Of a stretch of 32,176 nt of DNA, positions 6,978 to 16,980 are shown piece after piece. The notes beneath the pieces were generated by a model. That model saw only the letters and a list, made by a program, of their open reading frames with translations. It was not told the DNA's origin and did not search any database. The translations under genes and the position numbers were made by a program. Every line of letters starts with the position of its first letter. Position 1 is the first letter of the stretch. Origin of the DNA: Bacteroidales bacterium (GTDB taxonomy: Bacteria > Bacteroidota > Bacteroidia > Bacteroidales > UBA932); assembly GCA_017472115.1 (NCBI GenBank), contig JAFUQW010000004.1, forward strand, positions 1 to 32,176. The letters are read 5' to 3'.

Positions 6978-9779
6978 TCATTTCCGGGAAGCAGCTTTCC
7001 TGGCGGCCTTGGCAGCCTTCTTTGCTTTCTGCTTTTCGTATTGCCTCTTATATCGCTCGAGGGTCTCGTCATCCTTTTTAGCTTCCTTGGCCGCTTTTTC
7101 AAGGGCTTTGCGTTTGCGCTTGCGTTCTTTTTCCTTACGTTTTTCTTCCTTGGCGGCGGCTTTCTCGGCATCACGCTTGTCTAGTTCAGCCCAACGCGCT
7201 TCCTTAGCTTCCTGCTTTGCCTTGCGCTTTGCTTCAAGTGCAGCCTTCTTCTCGGCTTTCAGGCGCTCCTTTTCAGCCTTGGCTTCTGCCTTGCGACGTT
7301 CCTCGTCCGCTTTAGCCTGGGCAGCAAGCTCTTCCGGAGTCAGTTCTTTCAATGAAGTGCTGTCGGCAACAGCCGGAGCATCCGGCAATGCAAGACTATC
7401 TGACGATGCGATGCTGTCTGAAACGGCGAGAGAATCAGCGAGGGCAAGACTGTCAATCGAAACTGCCAACGAATCGGCAATGCCCAGACTGTCTGCCAAT
7501 GCAAGACTGTCTGCCAGTGCAAGGCTGTCTGCCACAGCAAGCGAATCAAGACGTGCCCTTTCAGCTGCCTCACGCTCGGCGATAGCCCTTTCACGCTCTC
7601 TGACCTTGCGGAGCGAGTCCCTCACTTCGATCTGCCTATAGACATCGTCCATATAGCCAGGGAAGTAGATGTCGGTCTGACGGAACTTCGCTCTCGGGCG
7701 AGCTGCATATCTAAGCCTCTCACTCGGACGGAGCGGAAGAGGGGTCACTGCATTCCTGTCAGCAGGACGTTTATCCGGCTGCCAGTTGAAGCCCTTGAGT
7801 CTCTGCTCTTCAGGAGGCAGCTGCACGACCGGATAGCCGTCGTTCTTGGCCTCCTCGAAATAATATACTCTTTGGATCTCGCCATCCTTGAATATTGCCG
7901 AGAGCATCTTGGAGTCGGTCTTGTTGACTGTCGCCAGAGATTCATTTTCTTCCAGGAAGAACATTGCAGAAGCTCCTCCCAGCACATCAAACCTGTCGAG
8001 CTGTCCCTTTTTGCCAAAGAACGCCAGCATCTCGGCACCCTTGATCTGGTCGAAATGAGAGGTATCCTCCTGAATGGTAATAAACGCATTGGACATAAGG
8101 CTGGCCTTCTTCAGCGAGCCGTCACTGACCACAAGAGAGACACTGTCGGCAGAATACTGACGGGTCACCTCCTGCCATATAAGAGGTTCCTTGAAGAGTC
8201 GTGCAAGAGAGTCCAGGTCGCAATAAAGGAGAGAGTCGCAGACCACCTGCATATCCTTCTTGTATATCTTGACCTTGCCGATAGCCTCGAGGAATCCGAT
8301 CTTGGTGGTATCCAGATTAGCAAGACTGTCTGCCAGTGCCAACGAATCTGCACGTGCGATGGAATCTGCAAGCGCCAATGAATCGATCTGTGCGAGAGGA
8401 CCGGCAACACCCAGGGAATCAGGTATCTTCAAGGAATCAGCTTCCATCTTGAGGGCTGAAAGATCCGGTTTATCGGACGGCTGCGCAGGCTTTGCCGCAA
8501 GGAGGGAATCTGCAGACGGCAAGGCGAGAGCAAGGCTATCCTTCACATCCGGAGCCGAAAGTGTATCCAGAGGCATCCTGAATGCCAGGGCATCAGGCGG
8601 TGCAGCAGAGGCTTTCTGAGCAGACTTCGCTCCCTTCGCACCCTGAGGCGGACGGTTCGGATCGTTCTTTGCGGCCTCTTCAGCAGCCTTTGCAGCCTCC
8701 TCTGCAGCTTTCTTGCGGAATGTTCCGACAGGATCGACTTCAAGAGACTTCAGACGCTTGTCCGCATCTTCCACGACAGAAGGGCTTATATCGCATTTCT
8801 TCAATGTATAATATACCAGCTTGTCCGCACCGAGATATACGGTATCGATAGAGCCGTCAGCCTCTTCATTCTGCGAAATCACCGCAGGCTTTCTGGTCAA
8901 TGTCACCTTTGATATGGAATCGACATACTCGATCCTTCCGGCAAGCGCGAATACATTTCTTGTAGTATCCATAACCTGCGCATTTCCGAGCATCTCGACA
9001 TTGGAAGTCAGTCTGTTGAAGAAAAGGCTGTCAGACCATCCTTCCTGATCCTCCGACATCACGTGGACATCATCAGCAAAGAAGAAAAGCTCCCTGCCTC
9101 TGTCATACCATCCACGATTGGAGGAAAGCATATTGTTGTCCTGCCAGGCATCGGTCGCAAAACCGAAGGTGGCAAGATTCAGATCGGACTCATACACCAG
9201 TTCCTTTGTCTTGACAAAGACAGAGTCCGTGAACATATTCACATCATTCTGAAATGTGAATTTCTTGACCTTGGAATCATACGTACCGTTGCGGCTTTCG
9301 ATGATCTGACCATCCTTGTCACGCATAGCTCCTCCGTTCATAAACACTGCCACAGAGTCCTGCGTATTATAGTCCAGATGCCTGGTCCTCAACGTATTAT
9401 GATCCTTGTCCGTAAGCTGTACCACCGAGCCTCTGAACTGCGCAAGATTATCATCGACGAGATATTGGAGATTGTCGCTGGTGAGAACGGTCTCCTCCTG
9501 AAGGATGCTGACATTGCCCCAGGCATCAATTATCTGGGTCTCCACATTCCAAAGAGCCGTATCACAGATGAGGTAGGTGTTGTTATGAAGGAAACGTGCC
9601 GGGCCTACGACCTTTCTGTATCGCGCGCCTTCCACATCCACCATCTGTGCAGATTTGGAACTCAGGAGCACGACAAGGCTGTCCTTCTTTTCCTGCTTTG
9701 AATTCTGCGCGAAAAGAGGAAGGCTCAAGACCAGAGCCGTAAGGATTACTGACAGTTTCTTCAAAAGGTGCATCTGCAT
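6978..9779 (-). CDS. OstA-like outer-membrane biogenesis protein with DSLA repeats and charged tail
   Basis: A signal peptide (MHLLKKLSVILTALVLSLPLFAQ) is followed by about 280 residues of short beta-type repeats (for example TYLICDTALWNVE, LTSDNLQYLVDDN, FQNDVNMFTDS). These resemble the OstA/LptA-type beta-jellyroll that handles lipopolysaccharide in the periplasm. A second OstA-like segment runs from about residue 500 to 700. Two low-complexity blocks of ADSLAL-type repeats lie near residues 460-490 and 740-805. The last 120 residues are almost entirely Lys, Arg, Glu and Ala and should form a long charged helix. The total of 933 residues is large for the family. The ATG at 9779 overlaps the stop of the SurA-like gene (TGATG); the ATG at 9773 is an equally good start. 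It is the last gene of the operon. Transport of LPS is inferred from the fold, and the repeats and tail have no known role. Confidence 0.8.
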   Translation of the reverse strand: MQMHLLKKLSVILTALVLSLPLFAQNSKQEKKDSLVVLLSSKSAQMVDVEGARYRKVVGPARFLHNNTYLICDTALWNVETQIIDAWGNVSILQEETVLTSDNLQYLVDDNLAQFRGSVVQLTDKDHNTLRTRHLDYNTQDSVAVFMNGGAMRDKDGQIIESRNGTYDSKVKKFTFQNDVNMFTDSVFVKTKELVYESDLNLATFGFATDAWQDNNMLSSNRGWYDRGRELFFFADDVHVMSEDQEGWSDSLFFNRLTSNVEMLGNAQVMDTTRNVFALAGRIEYVDSISKVTLTRKPAVISQNEEADGSIDTVYLGADKLVYYTLKKCDISPSVVEDADKRLKSLEVDPVGTFRKKAAEEAAKAAEEAAKNDPNRPPQGAKGAKSAQKASAAPPDALAFRMPLDTLSAPDVKDSLALALPSADSLLAAKPAQPSDKPDLSALKMEADSLKIPDSLGVAGPLAQIDSLALADSIARADSLALADSLANLDTTKIGFLEAIGKVKIYKKDMQVVCDSLLYCDLDSLARLFKEPLIWQEVTRQYSADSVSLVVSDGSLKKASLMSNAFITIQEDTSHFDQIKGAEMLAFFGKKGQLDRFDVLGGASAMFFLEENESLATVNKTDSKMLSAIFKDGEIQRVYYFEEAKNDGYPVVQLPPEEQRLKGFNWQPDKRPADRNAVTPLPLRPSERLRYAARPRAKFRQTDIYFPGYMDDVYRQIEVRDSLRKVRERERAIAEREAAERARLDSLAVADSLALADSLALADSLGIADSLAVSIDSLALADSLAVSDSIASSDSLALPDAPAVADSTSLKELTPEELAAQAKADEERRKAEAKAEKERLKAEKKAALEAKRKAKQEAKEARWAELDKRDAEKAAAKEEKRKEKERKRKRKALEKAAKEAKKDDETLERYKRQYEKQKAKKAAKAARKAASRK
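7375..7557 (-). repeat. ADSLAL-type coding repeats, C-terminal block
   Basis: Degenerate 15-18 bp units in the coding strand encode ADSLAL, ADSLGI, ADSLAV and similar, about ten in a row. The core of four units at about 7485-7550 is nearly identical at DNA level, so repeat number could change by slippage in steps that keep the frame. Confidence 0.75.
8310..8402 (-). repeat. ADSLAL-type coding repeats, internal block
   Basis: A shorter set of the same unit (IDSLALADSIARADSLALAD) joins the two OstA-like segments. Its similarity to the C-terminal block could allow recombination that deletes the region between. Confidence 0.7.
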
Positions 9780-11161
9780 CACTTGCGGAATTTCTCCGAC
9801 CATCCTTCACGCTCAAAGACGCAGTCCTTGAAAAGAGGGTCGATTATTATCAGCGTTGACTTAATCTTGGATTGTATGAATTCATCTATAGCCTCCTGCC
9901 TCTTGGCGTCAGTCGCCTGATTGAGCAGAAGAGTATAATCGTTGGTGAACGATGCCGGGTGAGCCGGAATTATCTTATCCACCTTGATGATCTTATAAAC
10001 AGTATTTCCGTCACGGCCTTCATTGTCGAGAGATACGAAAGGCTCGGAAATCTCGCCCACCCGGAGATCCTTGATGGCAGCATAGTCCTGAGGCTTCAGC
10101 TGGTCGATCTCGAAATATGACGAACCGGTATTAGGATCGGCCATCTGTCCGCCGTTTGTCCTTGTTGCAGGATCCTCGGAATAGAATCTTGCCGCAAGGT
10201 CGAAGGTAACGGCTTCATTTGCAAGCTCCGTCTTGAGACTGTCAAGCACACGGAATCCGTTCTCCATATCCTCAGACGTGTATTCCGGCTTGAGGAGGAT
10301 GTGACGTGCATTGAACATATCTCCCTTCTTTTCAAGCACTTCGATGATGTGGAAACCGTCAGGAGTCTCGACTATCTGAGACACGACGCCAGGCTTCAAA
10401 GCCATTGCAGCATCGGAGAATGCCGGCCAGAAAATGGATTTCGACGCCATTCCGAGCTCGCCGCCCTTACGCGCGCTGCCCGGGTCCTGGGAATATATAC
10501 GTGCCAAGGTAGAGAACTTCTCACCATTTATGATTCGCTCACGGATGGCAAGGAGACGCTCCTTCACAGCGATATTGGCCGCTTCGCGGTCGGGATATAT
10601 GCATATCTGGCTGAGCTGGTACATAACAGGCACCATAGGAAGATCCTCCGGATCGGTATTTTCGATATACTGCTGCACATCATACGGAGTCAGTTCCGGA
10701 ATCTTCTGTGCCACCTCACCCTGCATCTGCTGAGCCAGGGTCCTGTCTTCAAGATCCTTGCGAAGCTGCTGACGAAGTTTATATACAGACTTGCCGTACT
10801 GCTGCTCCACACCTTCCTCACCACCGTAATATGTGAGGATGTTGGCCATATAATCATCCAGATTGCTTTCCACCATATCATTGTTGACCTCGATGGAGTC
10901 AACACGTGCCTGCATCAGGAAAAGCTTGGAAACCATCATATTCTCCAGAAGCTCGCATCTTCCGGTCTTGTCCGACATATAGCCGGCATAGTTCTGGGTC
11001 TTGACCTCCTCCTCGATGTCGGAAAGCATTATGACTTCATTTCCGACTACGGCAACCGTCTTGTCGATGAGTCCATTCTGGTATTTCTGAGCCGAAGCTG
11101 CGGCTGAAACAGCCAGACAAGCTACAGCGGCAGCAAATCTCATTATACGGAGACTTTTCAT
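9779..11161 (-). CDS. SurA-like periplasmic peptidyl-prolyl isomerase/chaperone
   Basis: The 460-residue protein begins with a Sec signal peptide (about residues 1-25, ending AAASAQ). A SurA N-terminal chaperone domain follows (KTVAVVGNEVIMLSDIEEEV, to about residue 165). Two parvulin (PpiC) domains follow: the first at about 180-275, with QDPGSARKGGELGMA and VSQIVETPDGFHIIEV, and the second at about 285-390, with ARHILLKPEYT and EDPATRTNGGQMA. This is the classical SurA layout, so it probably escorts unfolded outer-membrane proteins across the periplasm. It lies 4 nt after the smaller parvulin-like gene and overlaps the OstA-like gene by one base, so the chaperone and the LPS-related protein are made together. 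I leave the symbol empty because Bacteroidota carry several paralogues. Confidence 0.9.
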   Translation of the reverse strand: MKSLRIMRFAAAVACLAVSAAASAQKYQNGLIDKTVAVVGNEVIMLSDIEEEVKTQNYAGYMSDKTGRCELLENMMVSKLFLMQARVDSIEVNNDMVESNLDDYMANILTYYGGEEGVEQQYGKSVYKLRQQLRKDLEDRTLAQQMQGEVAQKIPELTPYDVQQYIENTDPEDLPMVPVMYQLSQICIYPDREAANIAVKERLLAIRERIINGEKFSTLARIYSQDPGSARKGGELGMASKSIFWPAFSDAAMALKPGVVSQIVETPDGFHIIEVLEKKGDMFNARHILLKPEYTSEDMENGFRVLDSLKTELANEAVTFDLAARFYSEDPATRTNGGQMADPNTGSSYFEIDQLKPQDYAAIKDLRVGEISEPFVSLDNEGRDGNTVYKIIKVDKIIPAHPASFTNDYTLLLNQATDAKRQEAIDEFIQSKIKSTLIIIDPLFKDCVFEREGWSEKFRK

Positions 11162-11165
11162 ATCC

Positions 11166-12026
11166 TTAGAAAATTACAAATTGTCCTTTTTCGCGCGCGT
11201 CTTTGAGCAAATCCTGTTCCAAACCTGTAATCAAGGCCTGCTTACGCGCACTGATTATCATATCCTTTATCTGCGGCACACAGTATTCCATCGGTGCAGT
11301 ACGTCCTGCGCGGATGATTTCCGATATGTACGCCAGATTCATAACCCCTGTACTGTCCTGCATTTCCACCCAGCCGCTCTTTATGGAGGATGTCAGAGAC
11401 ACGTGGTCGGTACCGAATTCTCCGGCCAGGACCGCAACATCTATCCATCTGTCGCCCCAGGTAGTGAACTTGAGGGCTGACGAATATGCCAGGCTGTCGG
11501 CATCCACAAGATCCTGCACATCATCTGAAGACATCTTCTTCCGAAGCTTCGGAAGGGCTGGAGAATCAGAGGCTATCCTCAGATAGCGCGCCTTCACTAC
11601 CGGACGCTGCAGTTCGAATTTGTTCGGATTCGCCTCAAAATATGCTTCGATCCTGTCTTCGGAGACCGAAGTGTCGAGCCTCTCATTCACATACAGCTGT
11701 TCATAACGATACTTCAGAAGGGACTTCCTGTAGTCCTCAAGCTCTTTCGACACATCCTTCTCCGACTTTGAAAGCTGCTGCTCGGCTATTGTCAGGAACA
11801 CCTGGTCCAAAGCCCAGGTATTAATGTATCTCTTTGCAAGAAGAACGCTGTCATCAGGATTCATTCCCTTGGGTATCAATGCATTAAGCTCACTTCTATA
11901 AAGTTTGGCCGTTCCCACTTCGGCAACCGCCTCATCATTACTCAATAAGGATGAAATCGCCCTGCACGACACCAGAGCCGGCAGGACGATCCCAATGATT
12001 GCGATCGTATGAACAATCCGCTTCAT
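11166..12026 (-). CDS. SurA_N/parvulin-like lipoprotein chaperone
   Basis: The 286-residue protein has a signal peptide with lipobox (LPALVSC, Cys21), so it should be anchored to a membrane facing the periplasm. The segment AVAEVGTAKLYRSELNALIP resembles the SurA N-terminal domain, and the helical part to about residue 130 fits a chaperone arm. The C-terminal half is weakly parvulin-like but lacks clear PpiC signatures, so isomerase activity is doubtful. It lies 7 nt after guaB and 4 nt before the SurA-like gene. Bacteroidota often carry such pairs of diverged PPIase proteins next to one another, and I infer a role in outer-membrane protein folding. Confidence 0.75.
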   Translation of the reverse strand: MKRIVHTIAIIGIVLPALVSCRAISSLLSNDEAVAEVGTAKLYRSELNALIPKGMNPDDSVLLAKRYINTWALDQVFLTIAEQQLSKSEKDVSKELEDYRKSLLKYRYEQLYVNERLDTSVSEDRIEAYFEANPNKFELQRPVVKARYLRIASDSPALPKLRKKMSSDDVQDLVDADSLAYSSALKFTTWGDRWIDVAVLAGEFGTDHVSLTSSIKSGWVEMQDSTGVMNLAYISEIIRAGRTAPMEYCVPQIKDMIISARKQALITGLEQDLLKDAREKGQFVIF

Positions 12027-12033
12027 CAGCAGA

Positions 12034-13626
<1,593 letters not shown>

Positions 13627-13640
13627 CTATCTACCAGCCT

Positions 13641-13688
13641 CTTGCGTTCGATGCCTGCTGTCGGTTTGCAGCAGGCATCGAACGCAAG
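13641..13688 (+). repeat. REP hairpin 1, downstream of the RAYT gene
   Basis: A perfect 20-bp stem (13641-13660 with 13669-13688) closes an 8-nt loop TCGGTTTG. The core is GATGCCTGCTG/CAGCAGGCATC. No T-run follows on either strand, so it is a poor terminator. The core and loop pattern recur in three other hairpins of the window. Relative to those it is in the opposite orientation (plus strand). Confidence 0.85.
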
Positions 13689-13706
13689 CGATTGGCCCAC
13701 AACGAA

Positions 13707-14642
13707 TTAGGCGCCAGCCTGTTTCACCGGAATATGCAGGAATTTGCTGATCTGAAACATTTCCGCCGCCGGAAGCGAACTCTGAATCATCCTGGCTAGC
13801 CTGAACTTCTCTTCAGCCGGAAGCATAATCACTTCCCGGACATATTTCAAGCCGGTTTCCGCACGTACTATCTTGACCATTTCTTCATAAATCAGATCTG
13901 AATGAGGGGTCACTTTCTCTTTGATGTCATAATCACTGCCCGCACTAGCCTTCATTGCAGCAGACATCTGATCCAGATCGGAATAATAAGACTCCAGAGC
14001 CTCCACATCAAACGGAAAATATTGCGAAATTATATAATCCGTAAGAAATTCCTTCTCATCATCGGCAAGCCCAGCCATAAGCCGCCTCAAGCGGAAATAA
14101 CCGATATACCTGTCTACAGCTGCCTCTGCTCTGACTTCGGCCATCGCATTTCTCAGACGCCTGCGGCATTTTTCCACCGGGATTTTCATTGAAAACGGGT
14201 TGCCGTCTTTCATATAGGCAATGAAATTCCATCGGTAATCCTCCGCTTCGTGGCAAATTTTCTTCTCTACCGGATTATTCCCTATATACACAATCGCCGA
14301 TCTGGTCCTTTTATCTCCTTTTTTAGGCGCGCTACCGAAACTTTTGTACATCATCTGCCCCGTCCTTCCGATCGAATCATTATACTCGCGTACATATATT
14401 GAAGTAAAATACCTCACGAAATCCGCCATTTCCCTGCACGAAACCGCATCAAGCAGAATATGTATATGATCAATCATAAGGCACAGCATCAGGATACTGA
14501 CATTGAATTTCCGCACCGACACTGAAAGTATCATATAAAACACCAGGTAATCCTCCCTGTCATAGAAAAGATTGAACCCATTGACAGTCCTCTGGTAAAT
14601 GTGATTACACTCCCCATTCACAAATCTTCTTCTCCTTTTCAT
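13707..14642 (-). CDS. REP-associated tyrosine transposase (RAYT, Y1_Tnp family)
   Basis: The protein has 311 residues from the ATG at 14642; an open frame to 14684 is possible. The N-terminal domain is a Y1/HUH transposase. It has RRRRFVNGECNHIYQRTVNG near the start, the metal-binding HxH of DHIHILLD (His59, His61), and the helix FVRYFTSIYVREYND, whose Tyr83 or Tyr87 is the candidate nucleophile. YIGNNPVEK is a family signature. The last 180 residues are helical, with a possible helix-turn-helix near the C-terminus (AAEMFQISKFL). RAYTs cut single-stranded REP hairpins and are usually single-copy domesticated genes rather than active transposons. REP hairpins lie on both sides in opposite orientations, as in enterobacterial RAYT loci. 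Activity on these particular hairpins is inference. Confidence 0.88.
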   Translation of the reverse strand: MKRRRRFVNGECNHIYQRTVNGFNLFYDREDYLVFYMILSVSVRKFNVSILMLCLMIDHIHILLDAVSCREMADFVRYFTSIYVREYNDSIGRTGQMMYKSFGSAPKKGDKRTRSAIVYIGNNPVEKKICHEAEDYRWNFIAYMKDGNPFSMKIPVEKCRRRLRNAMAEVRAEAAVDRYIGYFRLRRLMAGLADDEKEFLTDYIISQYFPFDVEALESYYSDLDQMSAAMKASAGSDYDIKEKVTPHSDLIYEEMVKIVRAETGLKYVREVIMLPAEEKFRLARMIQSSLPAAEMFQISKFLHIPVKQAGA

Positions 14643-14685
14643 AAGCCATCCACTTAAAATATTAATAATCAACTGATTAACCATT

Positions 14686-14713
14686 ACGCCTGCTACATAA
14701 AGACCGCAGGCAT
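14686..14713 (-). repeat. REP hairpin 2, upstream of the RAYT gene
   Basis: Minus strand: arms ATGCCTGCGG and TAGCAGGCGT with an 8-nt loop TCTTTATG. It is the most degenerate copy (one mismatch, two wobble pairs) but keeps the loop length and the TC...G loop ends. It lies 44 bp upstream of the preferred RAYT start, in the same orientation as the gene. Confidence 0.65.
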
Positions 14714-14726
14714 ATTTGATAACCGC

Positions 14727-14749
14727 CTATATATCAGCAATTTACAGCG
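14727..14749 (+). repeat. TATCAnnnnTTA dispersed motif, diverged copy
   Basis: CTATATATCAGCAATTTACA resembles the copy at 723-742. It misses the IHF consensus at one base (G for A). It lies about 14 bp beyond REP hairpin 2. Confidence 0.4.
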
Positions 14750-14834
14750 CAGGGCACTGAACTACCATCCGGGGCAAATCTATGGCTTATCTGGAAGAGT
14801 TTATTTAAGAAAAAGAAAAATGTGACGAATAAAA

Positions 14835-14862
14835 ATGCCTGCTGCAGAACGACAGCAGGCAT
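14835..14862 (-). repeat. REP hairpin 3, at the 3' end of the GH13 gene
   Basis: A perfect 10-bp stem (14835-14844 with 14853-14862) closes an 8-nt loop that reads TCGTTCTG on the minus strand, close to TCGGTTTG of hairpin 1. On the minus strand it is followed by TTTTTATTCG, so it can also act as the intrinsic terminator of the upstream amylase gene. Confidence 0.85.
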
Positions 14863-14875
14863 CATCCATATTGGA

Positions 14876-14897
14876 CTGATATTCAGCGGATTAAGCG
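14876..14897 (+). repeat. Dispersed motif copy beside REP hairpin 3
   Basis: CTGATATTCAGCGGATTAAG matches the copy at 765-788 in 17 of 20 bases. It lies 13 bp from REP hairpin 3. Confidence 0.45.
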
Positions 14898-14914
14898 TCA
14901 GCGGCGAAAAAAGG

Positions 14915-16822
14915 TTATCGGGTGAATTCCACGACGAGGGCGTTTCCGGCCGGAACACGGGTGTCGTCGGAGAGACTCACGGACTGTCCGGTGATTACAT
15001 CACGGCCGGCACCGAGTCCTCCGGTGATTTCGGCATAACGCGACCAGTTCAGGCCGGCCTCCTTGTCGGAGTTGTTGATGAACACGAAGACCAGGTCGGT
15101 GTCATTGTATCTGAAATATGCGTAGGTGTTATCCTGAGGGATGAAGTGCATCGTCCTGCCGCTGTGGATTACCTCTTTGCCTTTGCGCCAGTTGAGAAGG
15201 GTACGGACGTATGAGTGGAGGTCTGCGGCGTGCGCAAAAGTCTCGTCGCCACGTGCCTCTTCCCTGCCTTCCCGAGTGAAGAGGTTCAGGGCGTCACCTT
15301 CCCATCCTCCCGGGAAGTCCATCCTGAGACGTCCGTCATCACGGCGGGTGGTGCCGATGGCAAACATCATCTCGTCGCCATAGAACATCTGAGGGATGCC
15401 GCGCATTGTCGCCAGCATAGCGAAAGCCAGCTTCATCTTGTCCGGGCTGCATCCGAAGATATCACCGATACGAGGAGTGTCGTGGTTTGACCAGAAAAGA
15501 AGCATCTTGCTCAGATCGTGATAGACGAAATCGTGAGATAGTGCATCATATACTTCCATCATATCGGACTGTCTTCTGCGAGGACAGTCACCATCTTCAT
15601 CTGACGGAACCGCCAGCGCATTGTTGACGGCGTCCCGGAGAGGGAAGTCCATAATTGACGGCAGATTCGAATCGAAACCGTCGGAATTAGGCTTTCCGCT
15701 CTGCCAATAAGCGACCATATCCGGATTGGCATTCCAGTTCTCGCCCACGATATTGAACCAAGGGTACTCGTCAGTAACAGCCTTGCACCACTGCGACATC
15801 GGATATTTTTCGTTATAGAAATATGTGTCAACACGGAAACCGTCCAGTCCGGAATATTCGATCCACCACACGGCCCACTGCTGGAAATATTTGAGTACAA
15901 ACGGATTATCAAGATTCATATCCGGCATAGAAGGCACAAACCATCCGTCAGCCATCTGCTTCACATCAGCTGCAGAAGCATTCGGATCCACACCGAGGGA
16001 AAAGGTGTGGTTGGTGGTGTAATACGGCTCGTTGATATGCACCCAGTCCTTGAAAGGCATATCTTCCATCCACCAATGCGAAGTGCCGCAGTGGTTGGTG
16101 ACTATGTCCATAATGACCTTGACACCCTTCGAATGAGCCTCTGTGACCATCTTGCGATAGAGTTCGTTGTCACCGAAGCGCGGGTCGATATTGTAATAAT
16201 CCGAACAGGCATAGCCGTGATATGAGCCTCGGCGGGCATCATCCTCCAGAAGCGGAGTCATCCATATAGCTGTGGCTCCAAGGTCGGAAATATAATCCAG
16301 ATGGTCTATGATGCCCTGGATATCACCGCCGTGACGTCCCATCGGAGATTCGCGACGGGCTTTCTCTTCGGTATCCTCCGTTGAATCATTTGACGGATCT
16401 CCGTTCGCAAAGCGGTCAGGGACAATAAGATATATCATATCCGATGTCGAAAAGCTCTGTCGGGACGCATCGGACTTGCGGCCGATCTGATAAGGATATG
16501 CAAACGACTCCTTCCCTTTAGTGAAGACTATCTCATACTCTCCCGCCTTTGCATCTGCCGCGACATCCACATCGATGAAGAGGAAGTCCGGATGATCAGC
16601 CTTGTGAATCTTGGAAACGGAAAGCCCCTTTCCTTTGATTTCGACATCAAATGTACTGATCTGAGGTCCCTGGACCATAATCTGAAGGCTGGTCTTCATT
16701 CCGGTCCACCAGCAAGGAGGTTCGACCCTGCTGATCTGTTCGGAAGTTGCAGGCTTCGGCTTTGCCTGAAGAGAGATTGCCATAAGGGCCAGGATAACGG
16801 CCACTGAAATTTTCTTTATCAT
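14915..16822 (-). CDS. SusA-like GH13 alpha-glucan hydrolase (neopullulanase type), periplasmic
   Basis: The 635-residue protein has a signal peptide ending near SLQA (residue 20). An N-terminal beta-sandwich domain (about 30-115, starting VEPPCWWTGM) is typical of neopullulanase and cyclomaltodextrinase enzymes. The GH13 barrel (about 125-530) has all conserved regions: DIVTNH (239-244), GLDGFRVDT with nucleophile Asp332, VGENWN with acid/base Glu361, and SNHDTPR with Asp448. A C-terminal beta domain follows to residue 635. The order and motifs closely resemble SusA of Bacteroides. It probably degrades maltodextrins in the periplasm. No SusB, SusC, SusD or SusR homologue is in the window, so it is not in a classical Sus cluster here. 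REP hairpin 3 may end its transcript. Confidence 0.92.
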   Translation of the reverse strand: MIKKISVAVILALMAISLQAKPKPATSEQISRVEPPCWWTGMKTSLQIMVQGPQISTFDVEIKGKGLSVSKIHKADHPDFLFIDVDVAADAKAGEYEIVFTKGKESFAYPYQIGRKSDASRQSFSTSDMIYLIVPDRFANGDPSNDSTEDTEEKARRESPMGRHGGDIQGIIDHLDYISDLGATAIWMTPLLEDDARRGSYHGYACSDYYNIDPRFGDNELYRKMVTEAHSKGVKVIMDIVTNHCGTSHWWMEDMPFKDWVHINEPYYTTNHTFSLGVDPNASAADVKQMADGWFVPSMPDMNLDNPFVLKYFQQWAVWWIEYSGLDGFRVDTYFYNEKYPMSQWCKAVTDEYPWFNIVGENWNANPDMVAYWQSGKPNSDGFDSNLPSIMDFPLRDAVNNALAVPSDEDGDCPRRRQSDMMEVYDALSHDFVYHDLSKMLLFWSNHDTPRIGDIFGCSPDKMKLAFAMLATMRGIPQMFYGDEMMFAIGTTRRDDGRLRMDFPGGWEGDALNLFTREGREEARGDETFAHAADLHSYVRTLLNWRKGKEVIHSGRTMHFIPQDNTYAYFRYNDTDLVFVFINNSDKEAGLNWSRYAEITGGLGAGRDVITGQSVSLSDDTRVPAGNALVVEFTR

Positions 16823-16836
16823 ATCGGTAATATTTT

Positions 16837-16873
16837 AGAAACAGTTTCTTAATTACGCATTTCTGCAAATTAA
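16837..16873 (-). promoter_or_regulatory. Candidate promoter and operator of the GH13 gene
   Basis: On the minus strand TTAATTTG (16873-16866) is one base off TAnnTTTG. Just downstream, 16837-16849 is a perfect odd palindrome, AGAAACAGTTTCT, about 15 bp before the start codon. A repressor site at that place is plausible but unproven. Confidence 0.4.
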
Positions 16874-16935
16874 ACGAAACATTACCGCAATCGATAAATA
16901 TATAGACAGAATCTAGGACATATATTGCATATAGC

Positions 16936-16960
16936 AGTATATATCAATACATTACGCAGG
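16936..16960 (+). repeat. Dispersed motif copy, exact IHF-type match
   Basis: TATCAATACATTACGCAGG contains TATCAATACATTA, which fits WATCAANNNNTTR exactly. It lies between the radical SAM and GH13 genes, with no REP hairpin next to it. Confidence 0.45.
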
Positions 16961-16980
16961 GCGGGAATCAGCAGTTTGTA

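Noticed and set aside
7009..7641. Long plus-strand open frames opposite the OstA-like gene
   Set aside because: They are antisense readings of the repetitive Ala/Lys/Ser-rich coding sequence and show only its mirrored composition.
13641..13688. Ordinary intrinsic terminator for the RAYT gene
   Set aside because: No T-run follows on either strand, and the core and loop recur in three other places, which fits a repeat family better.
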